Below are positions 45,400 through 52,636 of a stretch of DNA of 64,000 nucleotides, piece after piece. This stretch comes from Marinimicrobium sp. C6131 (GTDB lineage Bacteria > Pseudomonadota > Gammaproteobacteria > Pseudomonadales > Cellvibrionaceae). The position numbers and the translations under genes are program-made. The notes under the pieces are model-generated. The model made no database searches. It worked only from the letters and a program-made list of their open reading frames with translations, and was not told where the DNA came from. Within the stretch, counting starts at the first letter, position 1. Every line of letters starts with the position of its first letter. The DNA lies in assembly GCF_026153455.1 (NCBI RefSeq), contig NZ_CP110629.1, forward strand, positions 2,418,001 to 2,482,000, written 5' to 3'.

Positions 45400-45540
45400 G
45401 ACAGGTTGGCTCCCGTATATCCGGCCTGTTGAACGAGGCGGCTTTGTCGCCTCTGGCCTTGATGGAAGATGCGCGCCTGCCGTCCTCATCGCCCTAACGG
45501 CCTTTGGGGCCCTCGGATAAGTCAGGTTTTCGGCAGGCCG
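45400..45540 (-). ncRNA. Candidate bridge RNA (seeker RNA) of the IS1111-group element
   Basis: The 300 bases after the transposase gene have no ORF of note but strong structure. Stem GCCTGCCG (45475-45482) with CGGCAGGC (45531-45538) encloses a loop with two strands: CGGATAAG (45514-45521), complementary to the left target half CTTATCCG, and CGCCCTA (45490-45496), identical to the right target half. A GGCC/GGCC hairpin lies between them. A second structured region (GAGGCG/CGCCTC arms, 45434-45453) is next to CGTATAT (45414-45420), which matches the right donor end. The exact 5' and 3' ends of the RNA are not known. Confidence 0.6.
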
Positions 45541-45652
45541 GTCTGACCTGTTATGCCATCGATCGCTGTGACCCTCGCAACCTGAGGGAAGGTTTACCTC
45601 CGTAACTATCTACGTCGCCTCGTTTGTCTATTCCACTCGCTCCCTGATTAAC

Positions 45653-46687
45653 TTATCCGGCCATTCGCTCCTCGATCGGCCGGTACCGCTCGCCTCGGGC
45701 GATGATCACCCAGGCCATGCGGACTAACTTGTTGGCCAGCGCTACGGTGGCTTTGTTGAACCCCCGCTCGGCCTTGATGCGCTGGATCCAGCGGCTGAGC
45801 GGGTCGCTTTTCTGGTCCGCTCGTGACACCACCGCCCGAGCTCCGTGGATCACCTGCGCCCGCACATAGGGATCACCCCGTTTGCTGATCCCCAGAAGGA
45901 CCTCCTTGCCACCGGTGCTGTTCTGTCTCGGTATTACCCCCAGTGCCGCCGAGGCATCCCGCCCCCGGCCGAACTGCTGGCCATCGCCCATCCAGCCTTT
46001 GAGCTGGCTGGCTACCACCGGGCCAACACCCGGCAGCGCATCCAGGCGTTGGCAGACCTCATCGGCTTTGGCCTGTCGCTTCACCTCCTGGTCATACCAG
46101 GCCAACTCCTCTTCTACCTCCAGGAAGCGCTGATACTGACGGTGCAGCAACTGCCGAGCCCGTGGGCTCAACTCGTTCTCGGCATCCTCCAGCGCCAGGG
46201 GCAGTTCCCGGCGCAGGGCCGCTATCCCCTCAGGGATGATGACACCGTACTCGGCGAGCAAGCCTCGCAGCCGGTTGCCCATCCGGGTGCGCTCAGCGAT
46301 CACGCTGCGGCGCAGCTTGTGCAGCATCTGCTCATCCTGCTGCTCGATACTCTTGATCGCCACCGGGCGGATTCGTCCGTGCTCACAGGCCTCGGCGATC
46401 GCCTGGGCATCGTTGTAGTCGTTCTTCTGGCCCCGCAGATACGCCTTCACATGCTGGGCCGGCAGCAGCTTCACTTCGTGCCCCAGTGCCTGTAGCTTGC
46501 GCCCCCAGTAATGGGCGCTGGCGCAGGCTTCCATGGCTACCTTGCAAGGGGCCAGCTTTGCCATCTGATTAAGCAGTTGCTTGCGGCGCAATTTGCGCCT
46601 CCACCCGCACTGGCCATTCGGGCCCAGTCCGTACACTGCAAACTCATTCTTTGCGAGGTCAATGCCAATCGTTGTAAGCTTTGCCAT
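45653..46687 (-). CDS. IS110-family transposase (IS1111 group)
   Basis: 344 residues. The DEDD RuvC-like domain is shown by TIGIDLAKNEF (Asp10), VAMEACASAHYW and KNDYNDAQAIAEA. The C-terminal Tnp_20 domain has the helix-hairpin DALPGVGPVVAS and RQNSTGGKEV, whose Ser257 matches the catalytic serine of IS110 recombinases. The gene looks intact. GGAGGAGACC precedes the ATG and is itself a copy of the terminal repeat. Confidence 0.93.
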   Translation of the reverse strand: MAKLTTIGIDLAKNEFAVYGLGPNGQCGWRRKLRRKQLLNQMAKLAPCKVAMEACASAHYWGRKLQALGHEVKLLPAQHVKAYLRGQKNDYNDAQAIAEACEHGRIRPVAIKSIEQQDEQMLHKLRRSVIAERTRMGNRLRGLLAEYGVIIPEGIAALRRELPLALEDAENELSPRARQLLHRQYQRFLEVEEELAWYDQEVKRQAKADEVCQRLDALPGVGPVVASQLKGWMGDGQQFGRGRDASAALGVIPRQNSTGGKEVLLGISKRGDPYVRAQVIHGARAVVSRADQKSDPLSRWIQRIKAERGFNKATVALANKLVRMAWVIIARGERYRPIEERMAG

Positions 46688-46759
46688 GGTCTCCTCCCAC
46701 TCATCTCAGATAGGAACTTATTCCTCCCCTATCTTGGCGCATCGCGACGCCGATTAGGA

Positions 46760-46773
46760 GGGGAGGAGACCAT
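46760..46773. repeat. Subterminal inverted repeat of the IS (right in window)
   Basis: GGGGAGGAGACCAT, the exact complement of the left repeat, ending 5 bases before the flanking CG core. Confidence 0.85.
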
Positions 46774-46804
46774 CTCATCGCCCTACAGTTAGCTTGTAGG
46801 TCGC

Positions 46805-46837
46805 GTAGGGCGGATAAGTGCGAAGCACGCATCCGCC
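46805..46837 (-). repeat. Dispersed palindromic repeat, copy E
   Basis: GTAGGGCGGATAAG to CATCCGCC, inverted relative to copy D and only 25 bp beyond the IS right end. The 14-mer at 46805-46818 is an intact match to the IS target. Confidence 0.85.
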
Positions 46838-46880
46838 GTAACAAGACAATACGCATTACCCGAGCGTCACGTTTGGCAAC

Positions 46881-46924
46881 GGCGGATGCGCTACGCTCCG
46901 AAGCGTCGGACCGATCCGCCCTAC
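46881..46924 (+). repeat. Dispersed palindromic repeat, copy F
   Basis: GGCGGATGCG to GATCCGCCCTAC, a slightly longer variant with a CTACGCTCCGAAGCG centre. Copies D, E and F lie together downstream of blaR1; nothing else is seen in 46781-46970. Confidence 0.8.
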
Positions 46925-46972
46925 GGATACTTCCGGGTCGATAAAACATCCCTTCGATTATTAGGCTGTAAC

Positions 46973-46997
46973 AAAAAAGCCCGGAACAAGCCCGGGC
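46973..46997 (-). terminator. Rho-independent terminator of the blaR1-like gene
   Basis: On the minus strand a GCCCGG/CCGGGC stem is followed by six T residues, 24 bases after the stop codon of the M56 peptidase gene. Confidence 0.85.
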
Positions 46998-47021
46998 AAA
47001 GCGCTAGGGTTAGCCTATCAA

Positions 47022-49430
47022 TTATCGCGCAGCGAGATCGACATGGTTATCCACCAATTGTTCAAACACTCCCTGCCATTGCTCACAATGCGTTTCATAG
47101 CCGTACAATGACACCGACTGGGTGACCAATTCGTATCCCTCAGGGCGCTCAATACCCTCACACACCTCGGCGACCTGGGCTACGGCTTCCGTAATCGTCT
47201 TATCTTCAATGATCACGTCAAAGAGTGCGTCGGGCTCCTTGTTGCCAGGATAAATATTTACCCAGTTGACACCATCGGCCCAGACCGATATGGAATGGTG
47301 AGCCATCTCCAACGCATCACGCTCCGGGTCCTGTACCGCCTCCAGCAGAAATTCAGCTCGTGTTTTCTGAAAGAGTGCGCTGAATGTTGTTTTTTGTCGG
47401 TCGGTCATATCGACGCCCGACTGTAACGTCCAGGCCCGAAAATGGCGCTCCAGATGCTTCTCCTGATAGAGATAAGGATGCAGGTCGCTAGGCAACTCGG
47501 AAAGCAGGCCCTCGAGCTCCCGCTCAAGCTCTTTCGTAAAGGGCAACTTTTTGCTGTCCATAAAGCTCATCAACCTATTGGACAGATATTTTTCCGGATC
47601 CGGGTCAAATGCTATTTCCAACACACTCTCGCGGTTTACTCGATAGCCAGATAATGCGGTGAATCCATAAACCTTCTCTCTGGCCAGTACCGACTCGACC
47701 GCCTGCTTACCCAACCATACCTGATAAAAGTCAGAGGTAGCCGCGAACGATCGAATATGCCCCTGCTTAGGGTCATCATTAAATGAAAAGTGTTTGATCT
47801 TTCCTGCCAAGGCTCCGTCACCGGAAAAGTCTTCCCGAACTACATTGCGCCTGGTGACGAAATCCGGCATCCGCTCCCCCCGCCGAAGGGTCATTAGCAG
47901 ACTGCCATCGTCCAAAGCGCGCAGAGAGAAAGGGCCTGCCTCCACTGCCTGGCCCGGCTGCTTCTGCAAAGCTCGAATTGAACCGACGGGAATTTCCGAC
48001 TCCATTCGCCCCTGTTCATAGAGTGCAAAATGAATCTCACCGGATTGATCAGCCACCCCAGCATCGTACTCTTTCACTCGGATCAGTTTACCCTCTAACG
48101 CCCGAATGAAGTGCGCATAATCTTTCTCAAACAACACCTGCCGCGCCTCCAACCACTCGTCCTCATTGAGATGACTGTAGAACGGAGGACGCTCTTTGTC
48201 GCGATAGCGATCCTTCCACAGCGCCGCCTTGAAGTGTCGAACGAACGCCGCCCGCTCCTGTTCCGACAGGGCCTGATAATCCGAGGTTGGCACCAGCGTG
48301 GTCACAAAATGAGGCTCATCATCGGCGTCTATCAACTGCGAGCGGAAGGTGTCGATCAGGCTTTCCACCGAGGCATCGTCCAGGGTTTCAATGTCGGGGT
48401 ATTGGTCCTCGGCTTGGGAGTGCATACTCAAGAACAACCCCAGAGCCACCAGCAGCAAGCTGGACACTAGCCCTTCAAACGGACGTGCGGTAGACGTCGC
48501 GGGCTCAAACAGCCGACGAATACGGGCAAGTAGGTGCGGGTGCTTTCCATTTATAGCCATGGTGAGTTCTCCATCATTGGAAGCCGAGCCGCCCATTTTC
48601 AGCGAGGAAAATCGGGCCAGGGTCTCGGCGTAAAAAATCCGGCTTTTACAACCGTCAGCCGCAATATCGTCGCAGGCATTTTCCCGCTCACGATCAATCT
48701 GCGCACTGATCCAAAGCACGGGCCAGTTAAAGAAGTACAGGGTTTTGATCAGGCTCTGGATCAGGCCGACCAGATAGTCGTTGCGACGGATATGCGCCAA
48801 CTCGTGTCGCAGGATCGCCTCCAGCTCATCGCGACTCATCTGGGTCAGGAGCGCGGCGGGCAACAGAATTACTGGCTTCAGGTGGCCGACCACGCAGGGG
48901 CCCGTCAGGCGCTCGCTGAGCTTCAACGCCACCGCCGCGCGGATTCCAATGGTGCTCGCCAGGACGTCTAATCGTGTTTGCCACCGCGACGATGCCGGCT
49001 GACTCAACCGGTTTTTCAGGCGATAGCAGTAGAACAGCCCGCCGCAATATCGAGCCATAAAGAGGGCGAAACCCAACATCCAGAGCAGTACGATGGCCGA
49101 CATGTGGCGGTTGATCCAGTCGGCCCACACCGCCGGCGAGAACATCGATCGAGAGTCGGTCAACACCGGCTCGGGGACGGCCGCGGCTTCGACCAGCGCC
49201 ACTTCCACCAAGGCGTAGTAGCGACTGTAAGTCAGTGCGCTCAGCACCATGACGATCCCCAGGGCCACCACGCCACTCAGGTAACGGGCATTGGCCGACC
49301 AGCGAGGTGTCACCGCCAACACCAGCGCCAAGCTGACCGCCACCAGGGCGCCCTGCCAAAGAGAGTGGAGTAGCGTCCACCCCAGGGCGTAAACAAACGC
49401 CTCTCCCAGCCATTGGGTCAACCAGTTCAC
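47022..49430 (-). CDS. BlaR1/M56-family membrane metallopeptidase
   Basis: 802 residues from a GTG that overlaps the BlaI stop. The N-terminal half has several membrane helices and the zinc protease motif RHELAHIRRNDY with a downstream ENACDDIA Glu/Asp helix. A helix near residue 325 leads to a long periplasmic C-terminal part with no penicillin-binding (SxxK) domain I can identify. It probably senses an envelope signal and cleaves the BlaI-like repressor. Role in antibiotic resistance cannot be assumed. Confidence 0.85.
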   Translation of the reverse strand: MNWLTQWLGEAFVYALGWTLLHSLWQGALVAVSLALVLAVTPRWSANARYLSGVVALGIVMVLSALTYSRYYALVEVALVEAAAVPEPVLTDSRSMFSPAVWADWINRHMSAIVLLWMLGFALFMARYCGGLFYCYRLKNRLSQPASSRWQTRLDVLASTIGIRAAVALKLSERLTGPCVVGHLKPVILLPAALLTQMSRDELEAILRHELAHIRRNDYLVGLIQSLIKTLYFFNWPVLWISAQIDRERENACDDIAADGCKSRIFYAETLARFSSLKMGGSASNDGELTMAINGKHPHLLARIRRLFEPATSTARPFEGLVSSLLLVALGLFLSMHSQAEDQYPDIETLDDASVESLIDTFRSQLIDADDEPHFVTTLVPTSDYQALSEQERAAFVRHFKAALWKDRYRDKERPPFYSHLNEDEWLEARQVLFEKDYAHFIRALEGKLIRVKEYDAGVADQSGEIHFALYEQGRMESEIPVGSIRALQKQPGQAVEAGPFSLRALDDGSLLMTLRRGERMPDFVTRRNVVREDFSGDGALAGKIKHFSFNDDPKQGHIRSFAATSDFYQVWLGKQAVESVLAREKVYGFTALSGYRVNRESVLEIAFDPDPEKYLSNRLMSFMDSKKLPFTKELERELEGLLSELPSDLHPYLYQEKHLERHFRAWTLQSGVDMTDRQKTTFSALFQKTRAEFLLEAVQDPERDALEMAHHSISVWADGVNWVNIYPGNKEPDALFDVIIEDKTITEAVAQVAEVCEGIERPEGYELVTQSVSLYGYETHCEQWQGVFEQLVDNHVDLAAR

Positions 49431-49813
49431 GACTTGTCCTCCTCAATCCGGTCGAGGTAATCCCGTATTTCGTCCAGTTCCTGACGGGACACGGCTTTAT
49501 TGCCCAGCAGGTGCACCATCAGTTTGCTGGCGGAACCTGAAAAGGTGGTATCGATAAATGAGCTTAGCAGCGAGGCTCTGGTGTCCTGCTCTTCCACCAG
49601 GGGGTAGTACACGTGGCTACGCCCCTCGCGACGCCGCCCCAGCAGCCCTTTCTGGTGCATCAGCTGCATCAGTTTGAGCGTGCCGGTGTAACCGGCCGAG
49701 CGCGTGTGCTGAAAGGACTCGTGGACCGTCTGGGCGGTAGCTTCCTCCCGGGACCAGAGAATGTCCAGAATCGCCATCTCCGAGCGGGTGGGCGTTTTGG
49801 ATGATGCGGGCAT
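49427..49813 (-). CDS. BlaI/MecI-family repressor
   Basis: 128 residues from the ATG at 49813. Winged helix-turn-helix (RSEMAILDILWSREEATAQTVHE ... LKLMQLMHQKGLLGRRREGRSHVYYP) and a C-terminal dimerisation helix set. Translationally coupled to the M56 peptidase. Two palindromes lie directly upstream of its start. Confidence 0.9.
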   Translation of the reverse strand: MPASSKTPTRSEMAILDILWSREEATAQTVHESFQHTRSAGYTGTLKLMQLMHQKGLLGRRREGRSHVYYPLVEEQDTRASLLSSFIDTTFSGSASKLMVHLLGNKAVSRQELDEIRDYLDRIEEDKS

Positions 49814-49827
49814 TGTCGACAGCCTTC

Positions 49828-49843
49828 TACGAAACAGTTCGTA
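49828..49843. promoter_or_regulatory. BlaI-type operator 1
   Basis: TACGAAACAGTTCGTA has perfect TACGAA/TTCGTA arms. It is 15 bp upstream of the blaI start and 23 bp centre-to-centre from operator 2, so two dimers could bind on adjacent turns. Confidence 0.7.
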
Positions 49844-49850
49844 ACTATTA

Positions 49851-49866
49851 TACGAAACACTTCGTA
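49851..49866. promoter_or_regulatory. BlaI-type operator 2
   Basis: TACGAAACACTTCGTA, same arms as operator 1. Located between the blaI and LpxO-like genes; 49867-50136 otherwise holds only an unsupported upstream extension of the lpxO-like ORF. Confidence 0.7.
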
Positions 49867-50136
49867 GTTTAGAAGAACCGATTGCTAATATGGGGCTGCA
49901 CCTTTTATTCAAATAAACCATATCCCTGTTATGGACACTCTGAGCAATTCCCGGCGGTCTCTGCGCCAGTCCAAAATGCTCGCTCCTTTGTCGGAAAATG
50001 CTCCTGCATCCAGGCAATCCACGGCCCTCGACGCCCTGCTATTGGATTGACAGTTATCCCCCGCACCGATAAGCTAACGCTCTTCCTCCACAAAAGACCC
50101 TTTCCGGACAACTTCCTCCTACAAGGACACGCTGTT

Positions 50137-51036
50137 ATGGGACTCGCGATACTCGCGATTTTTGTTTTGTGCGCCGTCTATGTGCAGACCCGCGGGCAGG
50201 TCCAGCACGATAAATGGCGGCGTAAGCTTACCGATCACGCCAACTTTCTCGCACCGGTCAACTGCCTTTTCTACGCATTTTCCAAGGTCGGCAATGACCC
50301 CTACGTGTCTGTTGAGCGCTTCCCCGAACTCAAACTCGTGCAAGATAACTGGGAGGTCATTCGGGAGGAGGCACTGCTGCTCAACGACGAGTCACACATC
50401 AAGGCCTCGCAGGAATACGATGACCTGGGCTTCAATTCTTTTTTCCGACGGGGCTGGAAGCGCTTCTACCTCAAATGGTACGGGAACAACCTGAAGTCGG
50501 CGGAAAAGCTCTGCCCGAAAACAGTGGAGCTGCTGCGTCAGATTCCGTCCATCAAGGGAGCCATGTTTACCATGCTGCCGCCCGGCAGTGATCTGACCCG
50601 ACATCGTGACCCTTACGCCGGTTCTCTGCGCTACCATCTGGGGCTGGTGACACCAAATTCGGATGACTGTTTTATCAACGTGGATGGCCAGAGCTACGCC
50701 TGGCGGGACGGTGAAGCGGTCATGTTCGACGAAACTTATCTGCACTACGCCCGAAACAACACCGACCGCAACCGGATTATTCTGTTCCTGGATGTGAAAC
50801 GACCCGTGACTTTTTTCCTCGTGGACTGGTTCAACCGGTTGTTTTCCCGAGTGGTGATCGCCGGCTCGGCCACCAAGAACACCGAGGGCGACAAAGTCGG
50901 CTTTTTGAACCGGATTTTCGGTTATGCCTACCAGCTGCGCGTGCTGGGCAAGAAACTCAAGCAGTGGAATCGGCCGGTATACTACACCTTGCAGTATAGT
51001 CTTTACGCGCTCTTGGTTTACGCCTTATTTTTCTGA
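50137..51036 (+). CDS. LpxO-like aspartyl/asparaginyl beta-hydroxylase
   Basis: 299 residues from the ATG at 50137 (AAGGACACG upstream); the longer ORF lacks support. An N-terminal membrane helix (LAILAIFVLCAVYV), then a dioxygenase domain with TMLPPGSDLTRHRDPYAGSLRYHLGL and EAVMFDETYLHYARNNTDRNRIIL, carrying His ligands of the iron site. A hydrophobic helix ends the protein. LpxO hydroxylates lipid A acyl chains at the inner membrane and needs O2 and 2-oxoglutarate. Its assignment versus other hydroxylases of this family is by similarity. Confidence 0.85.
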   Translation: MGLAILAIFVLCAVYVQTRGQVQHDKWRRKLTDHANFLAPVNCLFYAFSKVGNDPYVSVERFPELKLVQDNWEVIREEALLLNDESHIKASQEYDDLGFNSFFRRGWKRFYLKWYGNNLKSAEKLCPKTVELLRQIPSIKGAMFTMLPPGSDLTRHRDPYAGSLRYHLGLVTPNSDDCFINVDGQSYAWRDGEAVMFDETYLHYARNNTDRNRIILFLDVKRPVTFFLVDWFNRLFSRVVIAGSATKNTEGDKVGFLNRIFGYAYQLRVLGKKLKQWNRPVYYTLQYSLYALLVYALFF

Positions 51037-51047
51037 GAGTTGCCCCC

Positions 51048-52310
51048 TCATAGCTGCTTGACGAGCAAAGCGGTGCTTGGCTCACATTCCACAGGCAGCT
51101 GCAAGCGGACACGGTGGCCGGAGCCGGGGGCGCGGTCGATGGGGTTACCGCTTTTGTCCCGCAGCGCACTTAGCTCGAAAGCGTGATTCCCAGCCGGCGT
51201 CAGCAGGAAAAGTTGATCGCCTACAGAAAAACCGTTCTTGGCCTCTACCTCGTACCAGTTTTCCACTTTCTCCAGAGACTCGGCGACCCACTGCTGAGCA
51301 CCGTTATGGTGCGCGTGCTCCAGGTTCTGCAGGGTTTCGGGGCGTGCGTGGCGGTCCAGCAGGCCAGCGGTGTAGCCCCGGTTGGCCAGGCCCTCCAGCT
51401 CAAACAGCAGGCTCGGGTCAAAGGCCTTACCGGCAACGGCATCGTCGATGGCCCGGCGGTAGACCTGGGCGGTGCGGGCGACATAGTAGGGCGACTTGGT
51501 GCGCCCCTCGATTTTGAGCGAGTGCACGCCCATGCGGGTCAGCTGCTCCACATACTCCACGGCGCGCAGGTCTTTGGAGTTGAGGATGTAGCTGCCGTGT
51601 TCGTCTTCATCCATCGGCATCAGCTCACCGGGGCGGGTCTTGTCCTCGATCACCACGGGCTCCCACTGCCCTACCTCATCTTCCCGGGCGGGTTTGGCCT
51701 CGTACTTCCAGCGGCAGGCATTGGTGCAGGCGCCCTGATTGGGGTCGCGGTGGTTGAAGTAGCCCGAGAGCATGCAGCGCCCGGAATAGGCCATGCACAG
51801 GGCTCCGTGAACAAAGACCTCCAGCTCCATGTCCGGCACCTGCTCGCGGATTTCGCCGATCTCCTCGATGCCCAGTTCCCGGGACAGGATGATCCGCTCG
51901 ATGCCCTGCTCCTGCCAGAATTTGACCGCCGCCCAGTTGACCGTATTGGCCTGGACCGATAAGTGCATGGGCATGCCGGGAAACTGCTGGCGGACCAGCC
52001 AGATGACGCCAGGGTCGGAGACGATCAGGGCGTCCGGCCCCATGTCCACTACCGGCGCCAGATGCTTGACCAGGGTGCGGACCTTGTTGTTGTGCGGCGC
52101 CACGTTGGTCACCGCATAAAAGCGTTTGCCCAGGGCATGCGCCTCGCTGATGCCCTGGGCCATGGCCTCGTGATCAAAGCTGTTATTGCGCACCCGCAGG
52201 CTCATGCGTGGCAGGCCGGCGTAGATCGCATCGGCACCGTAGGCAAAGGCCAGACGCATGGCGCGCAGGCTGCCGGCGGGGGACAGAAGTTCGGGGGCGA
52301 ACAGGGGCAT
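51048..52310 (-). CDS. trhP: tRNA hydroxylation protein TrhP (YegQ), U32 family
   Basis: 420 residues. N-terminal APELLSPAGSLRAMRLAFAYGADAIYAGLP and the four-cysteine set GALCMAYSGRCMLSGYFNHRD ... GACTNACRW are those of YegQ, which with TrhO/TrhP pathways makes 5-hydroxyuridine at tRNA wobble position. The cysteines probably bind an Fe-S cluster. It is one of three U32-family genes in the window, with ubiU and ubiV. Confidence 0.88.
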   Translation of the reverse strand: MPLFAPELLSPAGSLRAMRLAFAYGADAIYAGLPRMSLRVRNNSFDHEAMAQGISEAHALGKRFYAVTNVAPHNNKVRTLVKHLAPVVDMGPDALIVSDPGVIWLVRQQFPGMPMHLSVQANTVNWAAVKFWQEQGIERIILSRELGIEEIGEIREQVPDMELEVFVHGALCMAYSGRCMLSGYFNHRDPNQGACTNACRWKYEAKPAREDEVGQWEPVVIEDKTRPGELMPMDEDEHGSYILNSKDLRAVEYVEQLTRMGVHSLKIEGRTKSPYYVARTAQVYRRAIDDAVAGKAFDPSLLFELEGLANRGYTAGLLDRHARPETLQNLEHAHHNGAQQWVAESLEKVENWYEVEAKNGFSVGDQLFLLTPAGNHAFELSALRDKSGNPIDRAPGSGHRVRLQLPVECEPSTALLVKQL

Positions 52311-52388
52311 TGGGCAAAGATCCTCAGGAATTGGGCATCACAGCGGGCAAAAACCCGCGCATACTAACGGCACGCCCATGCTAAGTGG

Positions 52389-52402
52389 TTGATTTGACTC
52401 AA
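52389..52402. promoter_or_regulatory. FNR/Anr-like box between trhP and moaA
   Basis: TTGATTTGACTCAA matches TTGAT-N4-ATCAA at nine of ten positions. It is centred 85 bp from the trhP start on one side and about 240 bp from the moaA start on the other, so either could be controlled. Confidence 0.55.
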
Positions 52403-52425
52403 AACTGCCACCGAAAAGTGCCAAC

Positions 52426-52441
52426 TACCCATGAGGAGGTA
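52426..52441 (+). promoter_or_regulatory. Candidate NarL 7-2-7 box upstream of moaA
   Basis: TACCCATGAGGAGGTA: first arm is a perfect TACYYMT heptamer, second arm (complement TACCTCC) matches six of seven, spacing 2. A possible -10 TACAAT is at 52488-52493. Confidence 0.6.
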
Positions 52442-52520
52442 GACGGGGTTATACCTCGGAGCCATAAACCTTTGGCTAAAATTGGACTACAATGAACGTA
52501 CATTCACACCGAGCCCATTG

Positions 52521-52632
52521 ACCTAAGGCGACGCTAAGGTCCCTGGGCCGTTACCCTCTCATCCAACCGGGTGAGCCGAGGTAACCGGGGTCGTTCGGGA
52601 AACCGGGCCGCCTCCCGCGCTTGGAAAGGTGT
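52521..52632 (+). promoter_or_regulatory. Molybdenum cofactor (Moco) riboswitch leader of moaA
   Basis: The leader has nested stems: ACCT/AGGT at the start, then GTTACC/GGTAAC enclosing CTCATCC/GGGTGAG, and it ends with GCCTCCCGCGCTTGGAAAGGTG. The last part matches what I recall of the E. coli moaA leader (GCCTCCCG, a few bases, then TGGAAAGGTG), where the Moco RNA motif hides the ribosome-binding site. It should repress moaA when cofactor is plentiful. Confidence 0.85.
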
Positions 52633-52636
52633 TTCT

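Larger units (their letters stand above)
45353..46780 (-). mobile_element. IS110-family insertion sequence, IS1111 group
   Basis: About 1428 bp. Perfect 14-bp subterminal inverted repeats ATGGTCTCCTCCCC (45356-45369) and its complement (46760-46773) lie 3 bases and 5 bases inside the ends, an asymmetric layout typical of the IS1111 group. A CG dinucleotide flanks both ends (45351-45352 and 46779-46780), probably the recombination core. The target is a dispersed palindrome (copy D). The transposase is on the minus strand and the larger non-coding segment, 300 bp, is downstream of it. Confidence 0.85.

Noticed and set aside
45288..45520. Short plus-strand ORFs between moeA and the transposase
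   Set aside because: They lie in the structured non-coding end of the IS and cross its inverted repeat; no coding features.
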